Below are positions 9,385 through 25,838 of a stretch of 64,000 nt of DNA, one piece after another. Source of the stretch: Gemmobacter nectariphilus DSM 15620 (GTDB taxonomy: Bacteria; Pseudomonadota; Alphaproteobacteria; Rhodobacterales; Rhodobacteraceae); assembly GCF_000429765.1 (NCBI RefSeq), contig NZ_KE386949.1, positions 572,815 through 636,814 of the forward strand, given 5' to 3'. The notes under the pieces were generated by a model that saw nothing but the letters and a program-made list of their open reading frames with translations, did not search any database and had not been told where the DNA came from. Every line of letters begins with the position of its first letter. Position 1 is the first letter of the stretch. A program made the position numbers and the translations under genes.

Positions 9385-9651
9385 TTTGCTAGGCAGGCGC
9401 AATGCCTGTCTGAGAAGATTTCCGGTCTGAAAGGGCCGGGATGGCGGGGCGGAAACGCCCTGTCCTGTCCGAGACGGAGGGTGCGGGGAAACCTGCTTAA
9501 TATCCTTCCCGAGATGGGAAACGGGAACGGAATTCGGGGCGATTGCCTCGGGTGATCTGGAACCGGGACCCTGAAACGGACCCGACCGCCCGCCCCGAAC
9601 GGGGCTGGCGAAAGAGAGCCGGGGGGAAACCCCCAAACTTGGAGTGAACCT
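9385..9651 (+). promoter_or_regulatory. rplJ-rplL leader region (probable L10-autoregulatory leader)
   Basis: These 267 non-coding bases before rplJ contain several potential stems, including GGGCG-gaaa-CGCCC (9447-9460), and purine-rich bulges such as GGGAAACC and GGGAAACGGGAACGG. The L10(L12) complex represses rplJL by binding a kink-turn in this leader in many bacteria. I could not fold it, so the assignment rests on position and on general structure. Confidence 0.45.
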
Positions 9652-10167
9652 GTGGATAGAGCCCAGAAAGAGAAAGTGGTCGAGGAACTCGGCCAGATCT
9701 TCGAAAGCTCTGGCGTCGTGGTGGTTGCCCACTACGAAGGCATGACGGTTGCTCAGATGCAGGACCTGCGGGCGGACATGCGTGCCGTCGGTGGGGCTGT
9801 TCGCGTCGCCAAGAACAAGCTCGCCCAGATCGCCCTTGAAGGCAAGCCCGGTGCGGGCATGGCCGATCTTCTCAAGGGCATGACTGTATTCGCCTATTCG
9901 GAAGACCCCGTCGCTGCGGCGAAGGTCTGCGATGGCTATGCCAAGAAGAACGACAAGTTCGTGATTCTGGGCGGCGCCATGGGCAATACGGTTCTCGACC
10001 CGGCCGGTGTGAAAACCGTGGCCTCGATGCCGTCGCGTGAGGAGCTCATCGCTCAGATCGTGTCCTGCATCGGTGCTCCGGCTTCGAACATCGCCGGTGC
10101 GATTGGCGCGCCTGCGGCGAATATCGCCGGAATCCTCAAGACCCTTGAGGAACGCGAAGCTGCCTGA
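9652..10167 (+). CDS. rplJ: 50S ribosomal protein L10
   Basis: L10 of 171 residues, which anchors L7/L12 dimers on the stalk. It starts at a GTG after GGAGTGAACCT and reads [29 protein letters not shown] is the conserved rRNA-binding segment, and the C-terminal helix ([20 protein letters not shown]) carries the L12-binding repeats. It sits before rplL as usual. Confidence 0.96.
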   Translation: MDRAQKEKVVEELGQIFESSGVVVVAHYEGMTVAQMQDLRADMRAVGGAVRVAKNKLAQIALEGKPGAGMADLLKGMTVFAYSEDPVAAAKVCDGYAKKNDKFVILGGAMGNTVLDPAGVKTVASMPSREELIAQIVSCIGAPASNIAGAIGAPAANIAGILKTLEEREAA

Positions 10168-10236
10168 GACTTCCCAATGCCTTCGACTGGACTACCCGTC
10201 GTCGGAACCCCATCTAAAATCGAACGGAACTGAAAA

Positions 10237-10611
10237 ATGGCTGATCTGAAAGCACTCGCCGAGCAAATCGTCAACCTGACGCTGCTGCAGGCTCAGGAAC
10301 TGAAAACGATCCTGAAGGACGAATACGGCATCGAGCCCGCCGCTGGCGGCGCCGTCATGATGGCTGGCCCGGCTGCTGCCGCGGCTCCGGCTGAAGAAGA
10401 AAAGACCGAATTCGACGTCGTTCTGACCGACGCCGGCGCCAACAAGATCAACGTGATCAAGGAAGTGCGCGCGATCACCGGCCTGGGCCTGAAAGAAGCC
10501 AAGGACCTGGTGGAAGCCGGCGGCAAAGTGAAAGAAGGCGCTTCGAAAGCCGACGCCGAAGCGATGAAGAAGAAGCTCGAAGAAGCTGGTGCTAAAGTCG
10601 AGCTGAAGTGA
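10237..10611 (+). CDS. rplL: 50S ribosomal protein L7/L12
   Basis: L7/L12 of 124 residues, present as dimers on the stalk and recruiting translational GTPases. It has the N-terminal dimerisation helix, an Ala-rich hinge ([16 protein letters not shown]) and a C-terminal domain with [22 protein letters not shown] stem-loop region follows before rpoB. Confidence 0.97.
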   Translation: MADLKALAEQIVNLTLLQAQELKTILKDEYGIEPAAGGAVMMAGPAAAAAPAEEEKTEFDVVLTDAGANKINVIKEVRAITGLGLKEAKDLVEAGGKVKEGASKADAEAMKKKLEEAGAKVELK

Positions 10612-10620
10612 TCGTGTCCG

Positions 10621-10637
10621 GGATGCGTCACGCATCC
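10621..10637 (+). other. small stem-loop after rplL
   Basis: GGATGCG-tca-CGCATCC, a 7-bp stem directly after the rplL stop and upstream of the larger rplL-rpoB hairpin. It may protect the rplL 3' end or be a processing site. Confidence 0.35.
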
Positions 10638-10651
10638 TGACCACATCATCA

Positions 10652-10681
10652 GGCCGGACCCGGGGGTTCCCGGGTCCGGCC
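10652..10681 (+). terminator. rplL-rpoB attenuator hairpin
   Basis: A perfect 13-bp stem GGCCGGACCCGGG/CCCGGGTCCGGCC with loop GGTT. There is no T-run (CGGACCTGTCTTG follows). In E. coli a partial terminator at this position lowers rpoBC expression relative to the ribosomal proteins, and this stem probably serves the same purpose. Confidence 0.55.
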
Positions 10682-10854
10682 GGACCTGTCTTGAAGGGCG
10701 CATCACCGGTGCGCCGTTCCGGAAAGGTCAGGGGTTCGGGAGCCCGCCGGTGGGACGGCGGGCAGGCATGGAACCCGCGACATCCGCGTTCGAAAGGCGC
10801 TCCTCCGTGGCCCGACGGGGAGATGTGCCGAGATGACGAAAGGTGACCACGAGC

Positions 10855-14988
<4,134 letters not shown>

Positions 14989-15034
14989 GGGCTTCGGCCC
15001 TCTCTCAACCGCTCCCCTTAATTAAGGACGCAAG

Positions 15035-19273
<4,239 letters not shown>

Positions 19274-19295
19274 TCGGGCGTCAACGGAACGGCGG

Positions 19296-19324
19296 GGGCC
19301 CCGGCAGCAATGCCGGGGCCCTTT
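19296..19324 (+). terminator. rpoC terminator
   Basis: Perfect 11-bp stem GGGCCCCGGCA-gcaa-TGCCGGGGCCC with a four-base GNRA-like loop, followed by TTTG. It lies 23 bases after the rpoC stop and ends the secE-rpoC gene run. Confidence 0.75.
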
Positions 19325-19477
19325 GCCATGCCTTGGGGCGGCGAAAGCATCCGCAATCGCAATCTGTCACATCACCGAAAATCATGGCGCGCCAGGCATC
19401 GCGGACCATTGCCCGCACCATGTCCTGCGGGTAGCGAGGCAATGCGGGCGGTTGATGCCCATGACCGGGAGATGATC

Positions 19478-20392
19478 ATGGCGCAGGCCACGGGGCAGGG
19501 GACGCCGGCACGCGGTGTGTCCGACAATATCAGGGGCGCCGGCTTCATGCTGGTTGCCATGGCGGCCTTCAGCATGGGCGATGCCTGCATGAAGTCGGTG
19601 GCCGAACATCTGCCGCTCTATCAGGCCGTGACCCTGCGCGGCCTTGTGACGGTGCCGCTGCTGCTGATGATCGCGCGAATGACGGGCGGGTTGAACCTTC
19701 CGGTTCTTCTCGCCTCGTGGCGCGTGGTCGGCGTGCGCACGCTGGGCGAGATTGCCGCGACGCTGACCTTTTTCTATGCGCTGGTGCATATGCCGCTGGG
19801 CGCGCTGTCGGCGATCTTGCAATCGGCGCCGCTGGCGGTGACGGCGGGGGCCGCGCTGTTCATGGGGGAAAAGGTGGGCTGGCGGCGGGGGCTGGCCATT
19901 GGCACCGGGTTCGTGGGGGTTCTGCTGATCGTGCAGCCGGGGGCCGACGGGCCGAACCCGGCGGCGCTGGTGGCGCTGGTTTCGGTCGGTTTCATCGTGC
20001 TGCGCGATCTGTCGACCCGCCGCCTGCCGGTCAATGTGCCCTCGGTCGGGGTGGCGCTGATTGCCTCGGTCGCCGTCATGGTGGTGGGGGGCGCGATGTC
20101 GGCCCGCACGCCCTGGCAGCCGGTGCCGCTGACGATCGCGCCGCTGATTGTGCTGGCGGCGATCTTTGTCAACATTGGCTATATCTTCATCATCCGGGTG
20201 ATGCGGGTGGGCGAGGTCGGCTTTACCACCCCCTTCCGCTATACCGCCCTTGTCTGGGCGATGGGTCTGGGCTGGCTGATCTGGGGCGAGGTGCCGCGCG
20301 CCCTGACGCTGGTGGGGGCCGCGATCATCGTGGCATCGGGCCTGTTCGTCCTGCTGCGCGAGGCGCAGTTGGGCCGCCGGCCGGCGCGCTGA
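19478..20392 (+). CDS. DMT superfamily (EamA-type) transporter
   Basis: A 304-residue integral membrane protein with about ten predicted helices in two EamA halves (for example FMLVAMAAFSMGDACMKSV in the first and RYTALVWAMGLGWLIWGE in the second). EamA proteins are usually metabolite exporters at the inner membrane; the substrate is unknown. The start at 19478 was chosen for CGGGAGA upstream; ATGs at 19472 and 19442 are in frame. It is a single gene after the rpoC terminator. Confidence 0.85.
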   Translation: MAQATGQGTPARGVSDNIRGAGFMLVAMAAFSMGDACMKSVAEHLPLYQAVTLRGLVTVPLLLMIARMTGGLNLPVLLASWRVVGVRTLGEIAATLTFFYALVHMPLGALSAILQSAPLAVTAGAALFMGEKVGWRRGLAIGTGFVGVLLIVQPGADGPNPAALVALVSVGFIVLRDLSTRRLPVNVPSVGVALIASVAVMVVGGAMSARTPWQPVPLTIAPLIVLAAIFVNIGYIFIIRVMRVGEVGFTTPFRYTALVWAMGLGWLIWGEVPRALTLVGAAIIVASGLFVLLREAQLGRRPAR

Positions 20393-20521
20393 TCGGCGCG
20401 CGGGCAACGCCTGGCGTCCATTGGTCCACGAGGGGTTGACCTTTGGGTGCTTTGGCTGCGCAAATGCCGTCAAACCCGGCCACGAGTCCGGGAGTGCGTT
20501 GAAAAAAGGGGGACATTGCCC

Positions 20522-21277
20522 GTGCCTGCCATCTTGTTCGTCCGCGTCGTTCCGGCGCTTGCCATGGCTGCCTTCCTGGCGGCTTGCGCGGCGCCCCAGC
20601 CGCCTGCACCAGTCGAGGTGCCGGGCTATGGCACGATCGAGGATGGCGGCTATACCATCGCGGCGGTTCCTCCCGATTACGCCCCCGAACAGAACCGCAA
20701 GGCGACGGTCAGCTATGCGGGCGGCGAAAAGCCGGGCACCATCGTGATCGACCCGCATGTCAAATATCTGTATCTCGTGGGCGAGAATGGCACGGCCGAT
20801 CGTTACCGCATCGCGGTCGGGGCGCAGGGGCGCGGGCTGAAGTCCACCACCTATGTCGGGCGCAAGGCGGAATGGCCATCGTGGACGCCCACGGCGAACA
20901 TGCTGCGCACCCAGCCCGAGCTGTATGCCGAGGTTGCGAACGGCATGGGGCCGGGGCCGGACAATCCGCTCGGGGCGCGGGCGCTGTATCTGTATCGTGG
21001 CGGGCGTGACACGATGTTCCGCATTCATGGCACGGGCGATTATACCTCGATCGGGAATGCGACGTCGGCGGGCTGCATCCGGCTTTATAATCAGGACATC
21101 CTGGATTTGTATGAAAAGGTCCCGGCCAGCGCGACCGTGAAGATCCGCAGCATCGCCGAATCGCGCGAGCTCGAAGGCGATGCGGCGGTCGATGCCTCGC
21201 TTGCCTCGGATGTCGAGTTCATGGCCCGCACCGAGGCGGCCCTGGCCGAGCGTCGCCGCCGGATGAACCTGGAATAA
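20522..21277 (+). CDS. L,D-transpeptidase (YkuD domain) lipoprotein
   Basis: A 251-residue protein with a GTG start after a G-rich site, and a lipobox with the lipidated Cys at residue 22 (FLAAC). The YkuD domain occupies about residues 72-220, with catalytic His169 in RIHGTGDY and nucleophile Cys185 in SAGCIRLYNQD. The family forms 3-3 peptidoglycan cross-links or attaches proteins to peptidoglycan in the periplasm. Lipid anchoring probably holds it to a membrane. Single gene with its own terminator. Confidence 0.9.
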   Translation: MPAILFVRVVPALAMAAFLAACAAPQPPAPVEVPGYGTIEDGGYTIAAVPPDYAPEQNRKATVSYAGGEKPGTIVIDPHVKYLYLVGENGTADRYRIAVGAQGRGLKSTTYVGRKAEWPSWTPTANMLRTQPELYAEVANGMGPGPDNPLGARALYLYRGGRDTMFRIHGTGDYTSIGNATSAGCIRLYNQDILDLYEKVPASATVKIRSIAESRELEGDAAVDASLASDVEFMARTEAALAERRRRMNLE

Positions 21278-21297
21278 CCCCGCCGTTTGCGGGGCAG

Positions 21298-21324
21298 GCG
21301 GGCGGGCCAGACTGGCCCGCCCGC
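21298..21324 (+). terminator. terminator after the L,D-transpeptidase gene
   Basis: GCGGGCGGGCC pairs with GGCCCGCCCGC (11 bp, loop AGACT), followed by TGTCATCTG. The stem is strong but the T-run is poor. Confidence 0.55.
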
Positions 21325-21402
21325 TGTCATCTGCCCGGTATGTTGCCGTCCTGTGATGTTCGTCGGGCATCCCCGTCCTGTCATCTGCAGCCGGAGGCCC
21401 GC

Positions 21403-22599
21403 TTGTCCGACCCTTCCGATCCGCCCCGCGGCCATGTGTCAGAGGTACTGGCCGCGTTTGTGAAACTTGGCCTGACCTCGTTCGGCGGGCCGGTCGCGCA
21501 CCTTGGCTATTTTCGCGATGAATTCGTCACCCGGCGGCGCTGGTTGTCGGATGCTGCCTATGCCGATCTGGTGGCGCTGTGCCAGTTCCTGCCGGGGCCG
21601 GCCTCCAGCCAGGTCGGCTTTGCCCTTGGCCTGATGCGGGCAGGCTGGGGCGGGGCGCTGGCGGCCTTTCTGGCCTTCACGCTGCCCTCGGCGCTGCTGC
21701 TGGTGGTGCTGGCGCTCGGTGCCGCGCAGATCGAGGGCGCGCTTGCCCTGGGCGTGCTGCACGGGCTGAAGATCGTGGCAGTCGCCATCGTGGCGCAGGC
21801 GGTCTGGGGCATGGCGCGCAGCCTGTGCCCCGATCCGGCGCGCGCCGGGATTGCGGTTGCCGCCGTCGGATTGCTGGCGTTCGTGCCGGGATCGGCGGGC
21901 ATGGTGACGGTGATCGCCCTGGGCGCGGCGGCGGGCCTTGCGCTGGGGCGCGGCGCGGGCAGTCAGGGCGTGCCCCTGGCCGTCCCGGTGTCGCGCAGCA
22001 TGGGCGTTGCTGCGCTGGTCCTTTGTGGCGCGCTGCTGCTGGTCTTGCCGCTGCTCGCCGGGCTGGGGCAGGGGTTTGCGCTGGCAGACAGGTTCTATCG
22101 CGCCGGGGCGCTGGTCTTTGGCGGCGGCCATGTCGTCCTGCCGCTGCTCGAGGCTGGCACCGTCGCCACCGGCTGGGTCAGCCAGGATGCGTTTCTTGCC
22201 GGATATGGCGCGGCGCAGGCGGTTCCCGGCCCGCTGTTCACCTTTGCGGCCTGGCTTGGCGCGGTGATGGGGCCAGCGCCGAACGGCGTGATCGGCGCGG
22301 CCATCGCGCTGGTCGCGCTGTTCCTGCCGGGGTTCCTGATCCTGATTGGCGTTTTGCCATTCTGGGATCGGTTCCGCCGCGTGCCCTGGGCGCAATCCGC
22401 AATGCAGGGCGCGAATGCGGCGGTGGTCGGTGTGCTGGGGGCCGCGCTTTACGATCCGGTCTTTGTCAGCGGCATCACCGGCAAGGCGGATTTCGCGCTG
22501 GCCCTGGTCTGTTTCACCGGGCTGGTGGTCTGGCGGCTGCCGTCCTGGGCGGTCGTCCTGCTGGGCGCGGCGGGCGGGGCGGCGCTGTCCGTCATCTAG
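21403..22599 (+). CDS. chrA: chromate transporter ChrA
   Basis: A 398-residue long-form CHR family protein with two homologous halves. The first has GLTSFGGPVAHLGYFRDEFV and QFLPGPASSQVG; the second repeats the pattern as GALVFGGGHVVLPLLE and AQAVPGPLFTFA. ChrA exports chromate across the inner membrane. The TTG start has GGAGG five bases upstream; an ATG 63 bases further up is in frame but lacks family similarity. It precedes arsR-arsC by 53 bases on the same strand, at the head of a metal(loid) resistance block. Confidence 0.9.
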   Translation: MSDPSDPPRGHVSEVLAAFVKLGLTSFGGPVAHLGYFRDEFVTRRRWLSDAAYADLVALCQFLPGPASSQVGFALGLMRAGWGGALAAFLAFTLPSALLLVVLALGAAQIEGALALGVLHGLKIVAVAIVAQAVWGMARSLCPDPARAGIAVAAVGLLAFVPGSAGMVTVIALGAAAGLALGRGAGSQGVPLAVPVSRSMGVAALVLCGALLLVLPLLAGLGQGFALADRFYRAGALVFGGGHVVLPLLEAGTVATGWVSQDAFLAGYGAAQAVPGPLFTFAAWLGAVMGPAPNGVIGAAIALVALFLPGFLILIGVLPFWDRFRRVPWAQSAMQGANAAVVGVLGAALYDPVFVSGITGKADFALALVCFTGLVVWRLPSWAVVLLGAAGGAALSVI

Positions 22600-22634
22600 G
22601 CGTTACAAAACCTTCATTGGTCGCTGGCCATGAT

Positions 22635-22650
22635 TTCCTGTATTCAGGAA
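22635..22650 (+). promoter_or_regulatory. candidate ArsR operator at the arsR-arsC start
   Basis: The palindrome TTCCTG-tatt-CAGGAA ends two bases before the ATG, and its right arm is also the ribosome-binding site. Binding here could block transcription and translation start of arsRC-gap-arsJ. Assigned from position and symmetry. Confidence 0.5.
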
Positions 22651-22652
22651 TT

Positions 22653-23480
22653 ATGGAACAGTCAACCGCCGCCCGCACCTTTTCCGTCCTTGGCCACCCG
22701 GATCGGCTGGCGGTCTTTCGCCTGCTCATGCGCTTTGCCCCGCATGGCGTGCGGCCGACCGAAATGGCCGAGGCGCTGGGGCTGCGGCAGAACACGCTCT
22801 CGCACCATCTGGCCGATCTGGCGGCAACCGGGCTGGTCAGGGCCACCCGGCAAGGGCGGTCGCTGTTCTATGCGGTCGATCTTGCCGCAACCGAATCCCT
22901 GATCGGCTATCTTGCGCTGGACGTCGGCCGCGCCCGCCCCGAGCTTGTTTCGGCCTTGCCCAAGGAAACCCGCCCCATGGACCACCCGGCCTATACCGTG
23001 CTGTTCATCTGCTCGGGCAATTCTGCCCGCTCGATCTTTGCCGAGGCGCTGTTGCGCGATCTGGGCAAGGGCCGCTTTACCGTGTTTTCCGCCGGCACGC
23101 GGCCCGGCAGCGCGCTGAACCCCTTTGCGCTGGATGTGCTGCGCCGCAACGGTCACGACACCTCGGGTCTGCGCGCCAAACATCTGGCCGAGTTTCAGGC
23201 GCCCGAGGCCCCGAAGATGGATTTCGTCTTCACCGTCTGCGACACGGCAGCGGCCGAGGACTGCCCGCCCTGGCCTGGCCAGCCGATCACCGGCCATTGG
23301 GGCCTGCCCGACCCGGTGAAAGCCACCGGCACCGAGGCCGAAAAGGCGCTGGTCTTTGCCCAGACCTATGGCGCGCTGCGCCGCCGGATTGCGGCCTTTG
23401 CCGATCTTCCCTTTGCCTCGCTCGACCGGTTGGCGCTGCAAGCGCAGGTCGACCGCATCGGCACCCCAGACAAGGAATAA
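22653..23480 (+). CDS. arsR-arsC: ArsR-family regulator fused to ArsC-type arsenate reductase
   Basis: A single 275-residue reading frame. Residues about 1-105 are a winged-helix ArsR domain (recognition region [13 protein letters not shown]). Residues from about 109 are a low-molecular-weight phosphatase-type arsenate reductase with P-loop CSGNSARS (Cys120), a second pair Cys196 and Cys204, and HWGLPDP. These match the catalytic and resolving cysteines of thioredoxin-coupled ArsC. There is no Cys before residue 120, so the ArsR domain lacks the classical Cys metal site. An internal ATG at residue 109 might yield free ArsC. It is followed within four bases by the arsenic GAPDH gene. Confidence 0.88.
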   Translation: MEQSTAARTFSVLGHPDRLAVFRLLMRFAPHGVRPTEMAEALGLRQNTLSHHLADLAATGLVRATRQGRSLFYAVDLAATESLIGYLALDVGRARPELVSALPKETRPMDHPAYTVLFICSGNSARSIFAEALLRDLGKGRFTVFSAGTRPGSALNPFALDVLRRNGHDTSGLRAKHLAEFQAPEAPKMDFVFTVCDTAAAEDCPPWPGQPITGHWGLPDPVKATGTEAEKALVFAQTYGALRRRIAAFADLPFASLDRLALQAQVDRIGTPDKE

Positions 23481-23484
23481 TCCC

Positions 23485-24492
23485 ATGCCCCGCATTGCAG
23501 TGAACGGCCTTGGCCGCATCGGAAAACTGGTCCTGCGCGAGCTGATCGACACCGGCATCGGCGGCGAAATCGTTTTGCTGAACGACGCCGTAGGCGACGC
23601 CGAACAGCACGCCCTGCTGATGGAATTCGACAGCGTGCATGGCCGCTGGACTACCCCGGTCGCGCATCAGGACGGCGCGCTGGTGCTGAACGGCCGCGCC
23701 ATCCGGCTGACCCAGGAAAAGACCATTCAGGCCCTGCCGCTGGCCGAGCTGGGCGTCGATCTGGTGATCGACTGCACCGGGGAGTTCAAGACTGCGGCCA
23801 AGATCGCGCCCTATTTTGCGGCGGGCGTGCGCAAGGTCGTGGTCAGCGCCCCGGTCAAGGATGGCGGCGCGCTGAACATTGTCTATGGGGTGAACCATCA
23901 CCTTTATGATGGCACGCAGGCGCTGGTGACGGCGGCCTCGTGCACGACGAACTGCCTGGCTCCGGTCGTCAAGGTGATCCACGAGGTGATCGGCATTCGC
24001 CATGGCTCCATCACCACGATCCACGATGTGACCAACACCCAGACCATCGTCGACCGCCCGGCCAAGGACATGCGCCGCGCGCGCTCCGCCCTGGCCAACC
24101 TGATCCCGACGACGACCGGCAGCGCCACCGCCATCACCCTGATCTACCCCGAACTCAAGGGCCGCCTGAACGGCCATGCGGTCCGGGTGCCGCTGCTGAA
24201 CGCCTCGCTCACCGATTGCGTGTTCGAACTGGCGCGCGAAACCACCATCGAGGAGGTGAACGCCCTGTTCCGCACCGCCGCCGAGGGCGAGCTCAAGGGC
24301 ATCCTCGGGTTCGAAAGCCGCCCGCTGGTGTCGACCGATTTCCTGAACGATCCGCGCTCGTCCATCATCGACGGGCCCTCGACCATGGTGGTCAACGGCA
24401 CACAGCTCAAGGTCTATGCCTGGTATGACAACGAATGGGGCTATGCCTGCCGCCTGGCCGACATTGCCCGCATGATCGCCAAGGGTCTCTAA
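23485..24492 (+). CDS. gapdh (ars): arsenic-associated glyceraldehyde-3-phosphate dehydrogenase
   Basis: A 335-residue type I GAPDH with NGLGRIGK at residues 7-14 and catalytic Cys153 in [11 protein letters not shown], then [10 protein letters not shown] and YDNEWGYA. Placed directly before arsJ, it matches the described arsenate route: GAPDH joins arsenate to glyceraldehyde-3-phosphate to give unstable 1-arseno-3-phosphoglycerate, which ArsJ exports. The start at 23485 overlaps an AAGGAATAA site inside the arsRC stop region. It is clearly distinct from the GAPDH at 4.9 kb (different active-site surroundings). Confidence 0.88.
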   Translation: MPRIAVNGLGRIGKLVLRELIDTGIGGEIVLLNDAVGDAEQHALLMEFDSVHGRWTTPVAHQDGALVLNGRAIRLTQEKTIQALPLAELGVDLVIDCTGEFKTAAKIAPYFAAGVRKVVVSAPVKDGGALNIVYGVNHHLYDGTQALVTAASCTTNCLAPVVKVIHEVIGIRHGSITTIHDVTNTQTIVDRPAKDMRRARSALANLIPTTTGSATAITLIYPELKGRLNGHAVRVPLLNASLTDCVFELARETTIEEVNALFRTAAEGELKGILGFESRPLVSTDFLNDPRSSIIDGPSTMVVNGTQLKVYAWYDNEWGYACRLADIARMIAKGL

Positions 24493-24494
24493 GC

Positions 24495-24566
24495 ATTTCA
24501 TCTGTCCGAAAATATCCTCGGGGGGAATTGCCCGGCACGGGCAAGGGGGGCAGAAGGCCCCCGTTC
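24495..24566 (-). repeat. dispersed palindromic repeat, copy 3
   Basis: Lies between gapdh and arsJ. It reads ATTTCATCTGTCCGAAAATA then TCCTCGGGGGG, followed by two hairpins: TTGCCCG-gca-CGGGCAA (24528-24544) and GGGGGC-agaag-GCCCCC (24546-24562). It is inside a presumed operon, so it may act as a processing or stability element. Confidence 0.65.
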
Positions 24567-24590
24567 CGCCGCCCCAGCCCGGAGCCGCCG

Positions 24591-25838
24591 ATGACCCAGC
24601 ACTCCCCCTTGCGCGCCTATGCTGCCGTGACCGCCGCCTACTGGGCCTTCATGCTGTCGGACGGCGCCTTGCGCATGCTGGTGCTGCTGCATTTCAACGC
24701 GCTTGGCTTCAGCCCGGTGCAGCTGGCCTGGCTGTTCCTGCTCTATGAGATCGCGGGGATCGTGACCAACCTGGCCGCCGGCTGGCTGGCGGCGCGCTTT
24801 GGCCTGGCCGCCACGCTTTATGCCGGGCTTGGCCTGCAGATCGCCGCGCTGGTCGCGCTGGCGCAGCTGGATCCGGGCTGGGGCATCGCCGCCTCGGTCG
24901 TCTTTGTCATGGCGGTGCAGGGCGTGTCGGGCGTGGCCAAGGATCTGGCCAAGATGTCGTCGAAATCGGCCGTCAAGCTGCTGGCCCCGGCCGAGGGGGG
25001 CGGGCTGTTCCGCTGGGTCGCGCTGCTGACCGGGTCCAAGAATGCGGTCAAGGGCCTTGGCTTCTTCCTGGGCGCGGCGCTGCTGGCGCTGGCGGGGTTC
25101 GGGCCGGCGGTCTGGGGCATGGCAGGCGTTCTGGCGGTGATCTTGCTGGCCATCGTGCTGTTCCTGCCTGCGGGCCTGCCGGGGCGGATGAAATCGGCCG
25201 AGGTCTGGGGCGGCTGGCGCTCGCGCGATGCGCGGGTCAACCGGCTGTCGCTGGCGCGGATGTTCCTGTTCGGGGCGCGGGACGTGTGGTTCGTCGTCGG
25301 CATTCCGGTCTATTTCCAGGCCGTCCTGTCCGATGGCAGCGCCGAGGGGCGGCGCACGGCGTTCTTTGTCGTCGGCGCGTTCATGGCGCTGTGGATCATC
25401 GCCTATGGCGCCGTGCAGGCGATGGCGCCGCGCCTTTTGGGCGCCAAGGGCCAGCCGCTGCCCGACACGGTGCACAAGGCGATCCGCTGGGCCGGGCTTC
25501 TGGTGCCGATCCCGTTCGCGCTGGCGCTGGCGGCCTGGGCGGCCGGCGCCCCGACCCTGTGGCTGACCGTGACGCTGGTGGCCGGGCTGCTGCTGTTCGG
25601 CTTTGTCTTTGCGGTGAATTCGTCGGTCCATTCCTACCTGATCCTGGCCTTTGGCGATGCCGGGCGGATCACGCGGGATGTGGGCTTCTATTACATGGCG
25701 AATGCGGCGGGGCGGCTGATCGGAACCCTGCTGTCGGGCCTGTCCTACCAGATGGGCGGGCTGCCCCTGTGCCTGGCCACCGCCGGGGCCATGGCGCTGG
25801 CGGCCTGGCTGTCCGCCCGCCGCCTCAGCGCGATCTGA
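24591..25838 (+). CDS. arsJ: organoarsenical efflux MFS transporter ArsJ
   Basis: A 415-residue MFS protein with about 11-12 hydrophobic segments. Its start (YAAVTAAYWAFMLSDGALRM) and the segment GVSGVAKDLAKMSSKSAVK are as I remember ArsJ. ArsJ exports 1-arseno-3-phosphoglycerate, which then decays to arsenate outside. GGAG lies seven bases before the chosen ATG. Pairing with the upstream GAPDH supports the assignment. Its 3' end overlaps the convergent MFS gene by 14 bases. Confidence 0.88.
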   Translation: MTQHSPLRAYAAVTAAYWAFMLSDGALRMLVLLHFNALGFSPVQLAWLFLLYEIAGIVTNLAAGWLAARFGLAATLYAGLGLQIAALVALAQLDPGWGIAASVVFVMAVQGVSGVAKDLAKMSSKSAVKLLAPAEGGGLFRWVALLTGSKNAVKGLGFFLGAALLALAGFGPAVWGMAGVLAVILLAIVLFLPAGLPGRMKSAEVWGGWRSRDARVNRLSLARMFLFGARDVWFVVGIPVYFQAVLSDGSAEGRRTAFFVVGAFMALWIIAYGAVQAMAPRLLGAKGQPLPDTVHKAIRWAGLLVPIPFALALAAWAAGAPTLWLTVTLVAGLLLFGFVFAVNSSVHSYLILAFGDAGRITRDVGFYYMANAAGRLIGTLLSGLSYQMGGLPLCLATAGAMALAAWLSARRLSAI

